Shown here in pieces: positions 8,210 to 14,560 of a stretch of 21,380 nucleotides of DNA. This DNA comes from a virus. Below the pieces are notes generated by a model. That model saw only the letters and a list, made by a program, of their open reading frames with translations, was not told where the DNA came from and did not search any database. A program made the position numbers and the translations under genes. Position 1 is the stretch's first letter. Every line of letters starts with the position of its first letter. Where the stretch lies: positions 1 to 21,380 of IMG/VR virus record IMGVR_UViG_3300022752_000450. The stretch is one strand, 5' to 3'.

Positions 8210-8587
8210 ATGTATAGTAAGGTTTATGATAATTTTGAAGTTAAATGGAAAGATGGCTCTTTTGAGGGTTTAATAAAAAATCAGGTCGCAGCTCTTGGGC
8301 TGTATGAAATGTTTATTAAACATGGAATGATTTTGTTTAATGAGCCAAAAAAACAAATTGAAACAATATGTGAAATTTTTAAAGAGTGTAGTTTTGAGAT
8401 AAAAAAAACAAAAGATCAAAAACTAGAATCTGAAAAAGAATTTTGTTTAGTGAATAAAGATTTGATTGATTCAAGATTTAAGGCAAAAGACATTGCTATG
8501 TTGTCTAAAATGTTTATTGATTTAGTTGAGGATCAATACGGAGATGTTTTTATCTCAGCAGTGAAAAAATTCATAGAACAAGACTAA
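8210..8587 (+). CDS. Tail assembly chaperone, short form (gpG analogue)
   Basis: This 125-residue protein lies between tube and tape measure genes, where tailed phages encode the chaperones that coat the tape measure before tube polymerisation. It is small, acidic/helical and soluble, with an N-terminal beta portion (YDNFEVKWKDGSFEG) and helices after it. It has the best ribosome site in the window: AAGGAG at 8199-8204, 5 bases before ATG 8210. Codons 119-120 are AAA AAA in the context G AAA AAA (8563-8569), and the -1 frame remains open from 8530 to 8904. A minority of ribosomes are therefore expected to shift and make a longer GT protein. Family-level sequence identity is not recognised; the assignment uses position and recoding architecture. 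Confidence 0.8.
   Translation: MYSKVYDNFEVKWKDGSFEGLIKNQVAALGLYEMFIKHGMILFNEPKKQIETICEIFKECSFEIKKTKDQKLESEKEFCLVNKDLIDSRFKAKDIAMLSKMFIDLVEDQYGDVFISAVKKFIEQD
8563..8569 (+). promoter_or_regulatory. Probable -1 programmed ribosomal frameshift site (G AAA AAA)
   Basis: In the chaperone frame the sequence reads GTG AAA AAA TTC. Two lysine tRNAs on AAA AAA could slip back one base to GAA AAA and then read ATT CAT AGA. The -1 frame has its last upstream stop at 8527-8529 and is open until TGA at 8902-8904. The slip site lies 16 bases before the zero-frame stop. Tail chaperone frameshifting is well established in tailed phages. This exact site is the best candidate by inspection, though the first tRNA re-pairs imperfectly. 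Confidence 0.6.
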
Positions 8588-8904
8588 TTTATAAACCAGT
8601 CTTTAAATCGGAAAACAATTACCCAATAAAAACTGGCAATTTGTATGATGGATTTCAAATATACCAAATGGCTTTTGAATGTATAAAAAGAGGTTTTTTT
8701 TCTTTTTCCGATTTAAAGAGTATTGTTTCACTGCGTGATGTTGCTAGGGTATATTTTCATATCCAATACGATCTTGATATTGAAAACCAAAAAAATATTT
8801 TTGATATAGCAGAGCAAGAAAAAAGAAATTTTAACGATAAGATATATCGTAATGACGTTAATTTGTTATATTGGTATATTAAACAAAGTCAAAATAATAA
8901 ATGA
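8569..8904 (+). CDS. Tail assembly chaperone, frameshift extension (gpT analogue; part of a GT fusion from 8210)
   Basis: This -1 frame encodes 111 residues after the slip site. With 120 residues from the first frame it would give a 231-residue GT protein. It has no convincing start of its own: the TTG at 8641 and the ATG at 8668 lack ribosome sites, and the frame is open well upstream, which is what a frameshift-only extension should look like. The segment GNLYDGFQIYQMAFECIKRG is followed by FSFSDLKSIVSLRDVAR, then a charged helical end (DIAEQEKRNFNDKI and YWYIKQSQNNK). In lambda the T part contacts the tube protein while G binds the tape measure. Its stop overlaps the tape measure start as ATGA. 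Expression as a separate 87-residue protein is possible but less likely. Confidence 0.72.
   Translation: MHRTRLIYKPVFKSENNYPIKTGNLYDGFQIYQMAFECIKRGFFSFSDLKSIVSLRDVARVYFHIQYDLDIENQKNIFDIAEQEKRNFNDKIYRNDVNLLYWYIKQSQNNK
8600..8719 (+). repeat. Perfect 16-bp inverted repeat inside the chaperone extension
   Basis: The left arm is 8600-8615 (TCTTTAAATCGGAAAA) and the right arm is 8704-8719 (TTTTCCGATTTAAAGA). They are exact reverse complements, separated by 88 bases. The left arm begins 13 bases after the chaperone stop and 30 bases after the slip site. In the transcript this could form a long-range stem in a region crossed only by frameshifted ribosomes. A 5-bp pairing, 8596-8600 with 8632-8636 (CCAGT/ACTGG), could add a pseudoknot-like contact, but it is short enough to be chance. 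The repeat is observed; any function is inferred. Confidence 0.85.
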
Positions 8905-11462
8905 CAGATATTGTAGCATCAAGTCTAGTTAATAATCTAACCTTTAATGTAAAAGGCGAAGATAAATTAAAGACTATTGAAGAAAGATTATTAGCAATAA
9001 AAAACGCCGCTGATGGGATTGGTTCTATCAGCGGTATTGCTGCTGCAAAATCTGGAAGATCATCTGTATATTCTGATACCGCAAAAGGTCAATTGCTTTA
9101 TAATAAGGCGATGACTGAGGTATCGAAGCAACACCTTAATGCTGCAAGAATAACGACAGAAGGTTCAAAGCAATATGCAAACTCCGCAAAAGGTCAGTTG
9201 CTTTATAACAAGTCGATGACTGAGGTATCAAAACAATATTCTAACACAGCAAAAGGTCAATATAATTATAATAAGGCGATGACTGAGGTATCGAAGCAAC
9301 ACCTTAATGCTGCAAGAGTTGTTGAAATAAAATCAAAGGCTGATTTAATTGCTTTAAAATCTGTTGCTGAAAATACAAAAATCAAATTGAACGATAATAA
9401 ATCAATTACTGAGACTGTAAAGCAAAATTTATATGCTCAAAAAGCTGTTGAAGCAAAAGCAAATGCTGATTTAAAAGTCGCAAGAGCGTTAGAGTCAAAT
9501 GCAAAAACTATTGCTATTGGTGAAAAGACAAATGAATTAAAATCAAAAGCAGACCTTAATTATGCAAAAATAGCATCAATGGAAAAAAGAGATGAAGCAT
9601 CTGCAATAAAAGAAAGCGCCAGAGCGACAAAAGAAAATGCCAAAGAGCGAGATAGGCATACAAAAATGCTTTTGCGCCAACAAAAAGAATTAAGATCACA
9701 AGCATCTCAGCAATTAAGAGGTGCTATTCCTTTTGGTATGGGCACTCAAGGTGTTTTAGGTGGTATACCAACTCCTCTTGTAGGTATGCTTGGTGTTGGT
9801 GCTATTGCTCAAAAATATGATACAATAATTGGCGCTCAAGGCAGGATTCAAGCTGTTAGCACATTTAATGATCTTGGAAAAGAAGGTGCTTTAAATAATG
9901 TTTTTAAACAAGCTGAGGAGCTAAGGATTGATGCTTCTGATTATGCGACACTATTATCAAGAATAGGATTGGTCACGGAAGATGTTGCAAAAGAAACTGG
10001 ATATGGATCAAAGGGTCTTTTAGATTTTACAACAACTATATTCAAAGGTATGCGGTACAGTGGAGCAGGAACACAGCAAGCTGCTTCAATAATGACGCAA
10101 TTACCCCAAGCATTAGTTGGCGATGCTGGCGGTGAAGAGCTTAGGGCGCTTGTTGAAGGTATGGGTGCATTTGCTAACGACCTAGCTAAGGCAGTTAAAA
10201 ACCCAGATACAGGAAAGTTTTTTAAAAATGCACAAGAGATGAAGAAGTGGACTGGTGTTCAAGGGAATGATTTAACACCAAAAATGCTTATGGACGCAGC
10301 ACTTTCTTTAAAGCCTCTTTATGATGAAAGATTTTTACAGCTACCAAAGTTATTTTCTGACGTTTGGAATAATGCTGGAACTCAAGTTTCAAAAACAATT
10401 ATTGGATTAGAGCGAGATACTGGGTTTTTCTCAAAAACGATTGATGGTCTTTTATCTGGATTGAAACTTGTTGATAAAATAATACGTGTTATTACAGACG
10501 CTACTGGCGGATGGGGAAATGCTATGCAGCTATTTTTCTCATTGTATGGAGCGAAAAAAATTTATGACATGGCTGGTGCAGCAAAAAAATACTGGGATGC
10601 GATGCGGCTTGGCGTGATGTCTTATAATACTGCATCTGGTGCAACTGGTTTAGTTGGAGCTGCTGGCTCTATTGGTGTTGCTGGTAGAGCTGGTTCGGCT
10701 GGGAAATATGCTGTGCAAAGCGGCTATCAAATGGGCAGTGTCGCGACAACGGCTGCAACAACGGCTGGAGCTTTTCGCAGTGCCGCGGCTGGGACTATAG
10801 CATCAATAGGTAAGTTTACTGGCACAATGGCTTTATTAACTTTTGCTGTTGATGAGGGAATAAATATATTAAGCGGGCAAAGGTCTTTTTTGATGGAGAT
10901 GTGGGCTAAAATTACTGGAGATAAATCATACACCTCTTTTTTTGATACAGAAGACGCAATAAAAAGAAAACAAGGTAATGCGGCGTTGCTTGATCGTATA
11001 AGTGCGGCAAACGCTGAGGTTGGATATGAAAAGTTTACAGCAAAAAAACAAGAAGACTATAGTTTTTGGAAAGATACATCTCTTGCTGAAAAATTTACAT
11101 TGGCTACAGAACTACTTACTAACCCAGAATCTTTTTTTAGCACTAGTAAAAAAATTCAAGATAGATACTCGGCTGCACCTAGACTTGAGCAAACTGAAGC
11201 GAATAGAATGTTTAAACACTTTAGAGACCCTGTTTCTGGAGCTGCTATACAAACAGATGAGAGAATACCAGAGGCAGTAAATAGCGCAAATAAAAACTCT
11301 GTTGTCTATAACAACCCAGCAATTATTGGGAATGCTATTGGTAGCGCAGTAAAACTGCCACAACTTAACGTTCAAATTATGCTGCCAAACGGTCTTACTT
11401 TACAACCATTAAGTGTTTCTATAAACAAGGGAAGCGCATCAATACCAACTAGCGCATTTTAA
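8901..11462 (+). CDS. Tape measure protein
   Basis: The largest gene in the window encodes 853 residues and lies between the chaperone pair and the baseplate genes, as a tail tape measure should. It fixes tail length and occupies the tube lumen. Residues about 61-147 contain imperfect repeats of AKGQLLYNKAMTEVSKQ type. Residues 150-270 are Lys/Ala/Glu-rich helix. Residues 274-310 (IPTPLVGMLGVGAIAQ) and 611-653 (GTIASIGKFTGTMALLTFAV) are hydrophobic segments that may insert into host membrane during DNA entry. The C-terminal 200 residues are more polar. I see no obvious lysozyme or peptidase motif. The ATG overlaps the chaperone extension stop as ATGA and has no ribosome site upstream, so translation is probably coupled to the GT frame. 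Confidence 0.88.
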   Translation: MTDIVASSLVNNLTFNVKGEDKLKTIEERLLAIKNAADGIGSISGIAAAKSGRSSVYSDTAKGQLLYNKAMTEVSKQHLNAARITTEGSKQYANSAKGQLLYNKSMTEVSKQYSNTAKGQYNYNKAMTEVSKQHLNAARVVEIKSKADLIALKSVAENTKIKLNDNKSITETVKQNLYAQKAVEAKANADLKVARALESNAKTIAIGEKTNELKSKADLNYAKIASMEKRDEASAIKESARATKENAKERDRHTKMLLRQQKELRSQASQQLRGAIPFGMGTQGVLGGIPTPLVGMLGVGAIAQKYDTIIGAQGRIQAVSTFNDLGKEGALNNVFKQAEELRIDASDYATLLSRIGLVTEDVAKETGYGSKGLLDFTTTIFKGMRYSGAGTQQAASIMTQLPQALVGDAGGEELRALVEGMGAFANDLAKAVKNPDTGKFFKNAQEMKKWTGVQGNDLTPKMLMDAALSLKPLYDERFLQLPKLFSDVWNNAGTQVSKTIIGLERDTGFFSKTIDGLLSGLKLVDKIIRVITDATGGWGNAMQLFFSLYGAKKIYDMAGAAKKYWDAMRLGVMSYNTASGATGLVGAAGSIGVAGRAGSAGKYAVQSGYQMGSVATTAATTAGAFRSAAAGTIASIGKFTGTMALLTFAVDEGINILSGQRSFLMEMWAKITGDKSYTSFFDTEDAIKRKQGNAALLDRISAANAEVGYEKFTAKKQEDYSFWKDTSLAEKFTLATELLTNPESFFSTSKKIQDRYSAAPRLEQTEANRMFKHFRDPVSGAAIQTDERIPEAVNSANKNSVVYNNPAIIGNAIGSAVKLPQLNVQIMLPNGLTLQPLSVSINKGSASIPTSAF
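9081..9317 (+). repeat. Coding tandem repeats in the tape measure, with an exact 52-bp direct repeat
   Basis: Three imperfect units begin at 9081, 9186 and 9249 (codon GCA of AKGQ), giving spacings of 105 and 63 bases, both multiples of 21 bases and of three. Bases 9098-9149 and 9266-9317 are identical over 52 positions at an offset of 168 bases. The encoded units differ mainly by a 14-residue block (HLNAARITTEG region) present in the first unit. Such a pattern points to recent duplication within the gene. Confidence 0.85.
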
Positions 11463-11464
11463 TC

Positions 11465-12076
11465 ATGGAAACTTTTGTAATTAAGTTTGAAGCAACAGAC
11501 GGCGAATTTGGAGTGTTTGAGCTAGAGGCTCAAATGCAAGAAACGATGTCTTTTGAAAATGAAGTAGCTACGCATAGAATAGAAAATGGGCGTAGCTCTT
11601 CTGATCATATCCATAATGTTTCAAAAACGCTAACAATAGTTGCTGACATAACAGACACCCCTCTTAATGATGATCTTTATAGAATAAAAAGAGAGGCTGG
11701 AAGAAGAGAGGCGTATACAAATTTAGCCGTTAGCTTTTATGAAAAAAGAGGGCTTATGATTGTCTATACAAAAAATTATGTATGGGTAAACATGGCTATT
11801 GTAAGTATGGAAAAAAACACGACACCTGATAGAGGTGAGCGTGATATTTATACAATCACATTTAAACAGCTAGATATAACAGACACAAAAACGGTTTCTC
11901 TTCCAAAACCAGTAGCTAGAAAAAAAACAAACAGATCAAAAAATGTAACAAACAAATGTGGAACTCAAACAGACTCTGGGCAAAAACAAACAAATTCAAC
12001 ACAAAGCACTCAAAGCGCTATTGATGCTTTATTATTACCGCCAGGAATGAGAGATACATATCTTCCTAAACCATAA
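11465..12076 (+). CDS. Dit-like baseplate/tail protein
   Basis: This 203-residue protein follows the tape measure. Its N-terminal half carries a segment typical of Dit-like tail proteins: VATHRIENGRSSSDHIHN (residues about 35-52), matching the family's TxHxVExGxxxxDH pattern, followed by a strand TLTIVADITDTP. A second domain includes GLMIVYTKNYVWVNMAIVSM and IYTITFKQLDI. From about residue 146 the sequence becomes low-complexity, rich in Lys, Thr, Asn, Gln and Ser (NRSKNVTNKCGTQTDSGQ), ending in LLLPPGMRDTYLPKP, probably a flexible tail contacting the hub. It is separated from the tape measure stop by two bases and has no ribosome site. Role: ring at the tube tip joining tube and hub. Confidence 0.68.
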   Translation: METFVIKFEATDGEFGVFELEAQMQETMSFENEVATHRIENGRSSSDHIHNVSKTLTIVADITDTPLNDDLYRIKREAGRREAYTNLAVSFYEKRGLMIVYTKNYVWVNMAIVSMEKNTTPDRGERDIYTITFKQLDITDTKTVSLPKPVARKKTNRSKNVTNKCGTQTDSGQKQTNSTQSTQSAIDALLLPPGMRDTYLPKP

Positions 12077-12081
12077 TAAAA

Positions 12082-12453
12082 ATGGAAAAAATACCACTGT
12101 TATCAGGTGAAACAAAACAAAGAGTATCTGTTGATATTGATGAAGTGCCTTATGTTTTTGAGGTACAGTGGAACGATCATGCGCAAAAATTTTATATGTC
12201 TATTTTAACAACCGATCTTGTTGAAATTATTTCTGGTGTGTGTTTGGTTCCAAATACGCCATTAATAGGTAGACATAAAAAAGAAGAATTGCCAAAAGGT
12301 GAATTGTTTTTATTCCGCGTAAATTCAAAAAATGAATATCCGACGTTTGATGAGCTTGATGTTGGGTTTTGGTTAGTATACATACCTAAAACAACTACGT
12401 TAAAAGCACCAGTTTTGCCAATTATAACATCTAGGTATACCGAAACCGTATAG
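12082..12453 (+). CDS. Baseplate plug protein, Pam3 gp18-like (ends at an amber codon)
   Basis: This 123-residue protein resembles the small plug family described for cyanophage Pam3 gp18. The segment VPYVFEVQWNDHAQKFYMSI (residues about 22-41) corresponds to the YxfxxxwNxrxxxWxldI pattern, followed by ISGVCLVPNTPLIGRH and LPKGELFLFRV. It lies between the Dit-like gene and the hub, as expected. The gene ends in TAG (12451-12453), but the frame then continues for 16 sense codons to a second TAG (12502-12504), directly before the hub ATG in the same frame. The annotated end may therefore be a leaky stop or a nonsense mutation. No ribosome site is visible. Confidence 0.68.
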   Translation: MEKIPLLSGETKQRVSVDIDEVPYVFEVQWNDHAQKFYMSILTTDLVEIISGVCLVPNTPLIGRHKKEELPKGELFLFRVNSKNEYPTFDELDVGFWLVYIPKTTTLKAPVLPIITSRYTETV

Positions 12454-12504
12454 GACGAAGGCATAACAACATGGGATAATGGTGATACAAAATGGGATTT
12501 ATAG
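12451..12504 (+). other. Amber codon plus 16-codon in-frame extension between plug and hub genes
   Basis: Reading on past TAG 12451 in the plug frame gives DEGITTWDNGDTKWDL and then TAG 12502. The extension contains two TxW-D units and no rare-looking codons, so it reads like genuine protein. The 51 sense-and-stop bases here form the largest gap between annotated genes that is not explained by frameshifting, in a region where genes otherwise abut or overlap. A weak GGGA at 12494-12497 may serve the hub start 7 bases later. Confidence 0.6.
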
Positions 12505-13485
12505 ATGAGTGAAAATTTTGGCAGGATCGTAAAGCTAACTATTTTTGACAAAGACCCAAAAGAAAAAGGTGCTGATTTAAAAGGCGTTGAAATTGAGTTT
12601 TTAAAAATAGATTTTGAGGTTAAAAAAACATCATCAAAAGAACCAAATTATTGTAGAATTGATATAACAAATTGCAGTCAAAACACGATAGCGTATCTTG
12701 AAAAAATAGGAAATATAGCTATATTAGAGGTTGGATACGCTGGATTAGATGGAACAGGGAAGCCGACTGTTTTATTTACAGGCAATATTGTTAGGTTTGA
12801 TCCTCCAGGAGACGTTGCTGTTGATGAAGTTGTTTCAATAGAGGTTAGGGACGGATATTTAGAATATAGAGACACAAGAATATCTGTTTATAAGGACGTT
12901 GGTGCAAACGCACTCTCAGTATTAAAAGAGATTGTTTCTTATTTTAAACTTCCAGTTGAAAAACTTCCTGCAATTGAAGATAAGGTTTATGTAAACGGAT
13001 ATTCTTATACTGGAAAACTTAGAGAGGCTATGGATAGGGTTTGTAGATACCTTGGGCTAAGTTGGTCTATTCAAAACAGACGTATTCGTATTTTAAAAAA
13101 AGGTGAAACATATACTAAGCAATTTTATCATTTAACTTATGATAGTGGGCTTGAATTTTGTGGTAGAAAATCAATCACGGAAGATGATAGAAAAAAAGCA
13201 ACCAAAAGAAAAACAATATCAACCGAAAGAAAAGCAAAATCAACCAAGCTGACAAAAAAAGATAAAACTGACTTTGTTTTACCTGGCGACAATGAAAAAC
13301 TGAAAGTACAAGGAGTTGTTGTAAAAACGAGACTCAACCCTTTACTTTTACCAGGAGATACTGTTAAAATTACAAGTAAAATAATTGATGGTGATTTTTA
13401 CTCTATTGACGACATAGAATACAGAGGATCAAACGTTGATAATGAGTTTTATTGCAGATTTACTGCGAAAATAATAAAAAAATGA
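12505..13485 (+). CDS. Baseplate hub protein, gp27/gpD-like
   Basis: The hub is a trimer at the centre of the baseplate that joins the tube to the spike. This 326-residue protein fits in length and position, between plug and spike. It begins with beta-rich sequence (FGRIVKLTIFDKD, EIEFLKIDFEV) and has the gpD-like sequence LFTGNIVRFDPPG and SIEVRDGYLEYRDTRIS. A helical block AMDRVCRYLGLSWSIQNRRI follows, then a basic low-complexity linker (residues about 224-254, rich in Lys, Thr and Arg), and a final barrel with LNPLLLPGDTVKITSK, where the family has a PGD motif before a V.i strand. The stop TGA overlaps the spike start as ATGA. No lysozyme domain is present. Start chosen as ATG directly after TAG; the frame is continuous with the plug. 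Confidence 0.8.
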   Translation: MSENFGRIVKLTIFDKDPKEKGADLKGVEIEFLKIDFEVKKTSSKEPNYCRIDITNCSQNTIAYLEKIGNIAILEVGYAGLDGTGKPTVLFTGNIVRFDPPGDVAVDEVVSIEVRDGYLEYRDTRISVYKDVGANALSVLKEIVSYFKLPVEKLPAIEDKVYVNGYSYTGKLREAMDRVCRYLGLSWSIQNRRIRILKKGETYTKQFYHLTYDSGLEFCGRKSITEDDRKKATKRKTISTERKAKSTKLTKKDKTDFVLPGDNEKLKVQGVVVKTRLNPLLLPGDTVKITSKIIDGDFYSIDDIEYRGSNVDNEFYCRFTAKIIKK

Positions 13486-14198
13486 ATGATTCTGATTTTT
13501 TACAACAAATAGCCAGTAGGACAACTGAAGATGATATACATAAAATTCTCAAAGAGCATCTCAATACCAGTTTTCCTGCTACTGTTGTTAGTTATAGCAA
13601 TGGTCGTGTAAAGGTTAAGCCTGACATATCAAAAGATTATCAGGATGACGAAAGCCTTGAATATGCTGTACTAAATGCAAAGGTAATATACCCTAGATTT
13701 GACAACGGAAGCGCTGGTGTAAAGGGTAGGATAACAAAAGGTACGAAAGGGTATGTTCATATAGCGCAAGCAGCCACTGATAACAGTGGTGATCAACGAA
13801 GCTATGATTTGTCAGATGCCTTTTTTTATCCGTGTGATCCAACATTATCTGATCCAGTTGGGGTTGGAAATGATGAAATGGCTATGTTTTGGGGTGCAGC
13901 AAAGATAAGTATAAGTGAGGATGGGTTTATTACAATAGTAGCACCAAAAGGATTTAAGGTTATTACGCCAAAAGGCGAATTTACAGCAAAGCTAGAAACT
14001 GGAGATAATCTTAACGTAAAGTCTGGTGGTATTGATAATGTAGGTGGAATTAGAAATAGCGGTGGGATTGTTAATGCTGGTGGATTCTCAAGCACTGGCG
14101 CATCAACTTCAAACGGTGAAAAAATTACAACTGAGTCACATACACACAACTACACAGACGATGATGCGCAAAAAGTTACTGAAAAGGCTAATGTGTAA
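13482..14198 (+). CDS. Baseplate spike (central puncturing) protein, gpV/gp138-like
   Basis: The spike trimer leads penetration of the outer membrane. I choose ATG 13482 (238 residues), which overlaps the hub stop as ATGA, over TTG 13452. The N-terminal 30 residues are helical; an OB-like domain follows (FPATVVSYSNGRVKVKPDI to GYVHIAQAATDNSGDQ), as in gp138/gpV spikes. Residues 182-205 hold four six-residue units starting GG(I/F): GGIDNV, GGIRNS, GGIVNA and GGFSST, expected to wind as an intertwined beta-helix needle. Residues 220-222 are HTH in ESHTHNYTDDD, the HxH signature that binds an iron ion at the spike apex in P2 gpV and phi92 gp138. Its stop overlaps the next start as TAATG. Confidence in the role is high. 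Confidence 0.87.
   Translation: MNDSDFLQQIASRTTEDDIHKILKEHLNTSFPATVVSYSNGRVKVKPDISKDYQDDESLEYAVLNAKVIYPRFDNGSAGVKGRITKGTKGYVHIAQAATDNSGDQRSYDLSDAFFYPCDPTLSDPVGVGNDEMAMFWGAAKISISEDGFITIVAPKGFKVITPKGEFTAKLETGDNLNVKSGGIDNVGGIRNSGGIVNAGGFSSTGASTSNGEKITTESHTHNYTDDDAQKVTEKANV
14025..14096 (+). repeat. Four 18-base hexapeptide units in the spike
   Basis: Codons at 14025, 14043, 14061 and 14079 each start a six-residue unit with Gly-Gly and Ile or Phe at the third position. This exact six-residue period is typical of beta-helical needle segments. The nucleotide copies have diverged, so the repeat is kept by protein selection, not by recent duplication. Confidence 0.75.
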
Positions 14199-14560
14199 TG
14201 ACTGCTGATTTTAAATTGACAGAAAATGGTGATTTAGATTTAACAAATGGCAGAATGTCTTTATCAAAAGACACCGATGCGGTTGCACAAAGGGTAATAA
14301 ATAAGATTTATTTGGCTACTGGCGATTGGGACTTTGATTTGGTTTTTGGTACAAACTGGGACTTGGTGTTTGGCGCAAAAGGCAATACAAATATAAAAAA
14401 TGCAGATAACATTATTAAGTTGGCAATAAGAGAGACAGAAGGTGTTGCTGAAATTTTAACATACAAATCCACTTTAAACAACAAAACAGGTGAGTTCTTA
14501 ATAGAGTGTTCTATTAAAGATGTTTATGGAAAAACAATAAATCTAATAACAAAAAAATGA
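14198..14560 (+). CDS. Baseplate wedge protein, gp25-like
   Basis: This 120-residue protein matches the small gp25/gpW wedge family in length and order. The N-terminus (DFKLTENGDLDLTNGRMSL) carries the usual ...xxGDlxl.~G.~.l.~.~ strands, then DTDAVAQRVINKIYLATGDW (residues about 25-44), where the family has an i.q.i..~L.t..GEw helix-turn, then FGTNWDLVFGAKGN. A helix (IIKLAIRETEGVAEIL) and two strands finish the fold. It clamps the hub and connects to the gp6-like wedge encoded next. It starts at a TAATG overlap with only a weak AAGG upstream, and its end overlaps the following start by ATGA, so the three genes are probably translated together. Confidence 0.85.
   Translation: MTADFKLTENGDLDLTNGRMSLSKDTDAVAQRVINKIYLATGDWDFDLVFGTNWDLVFGAKGNTNIKNADNIIKLAIRETEGVAEILTYKSTLNNKTGEFLIECSIKDVYGKTINLITKK

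Noticed and set aside
8596-8636. CCAGT/ACTGG (8596-8600 with 8632-8636) as a firm pseudoknot partner of the 16-bp stem
   Set aside because: Five pairs within 40 bases are easily found by chance, and joining it without a linker to a 15-bp stem is geometrically difficult. Noted only as a possibility.
8641-8904. Independent 87-residue gene starting at TTG 8641
   Set aside because: No ribosome site precedes it, the frame is open for over 100 bases upstream, and its position matches a frameshift extension of the tail chaperone.
13452-13481. TTG 13452 as the spike start
   Set aside because: It would add ten residues with no ribosome site, whereas ATG 13482 forms the ATGA overlap seen repeatedly in this cluster.
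13826-14149. Minus-strand 107-residue reading frame opposite the spike
   Set aside because: It is a shadow of the glycine-repeat coding region, with no ribosome site and no place in a single-strand operon. The other minus-strand frames were rejected for the same reasons.
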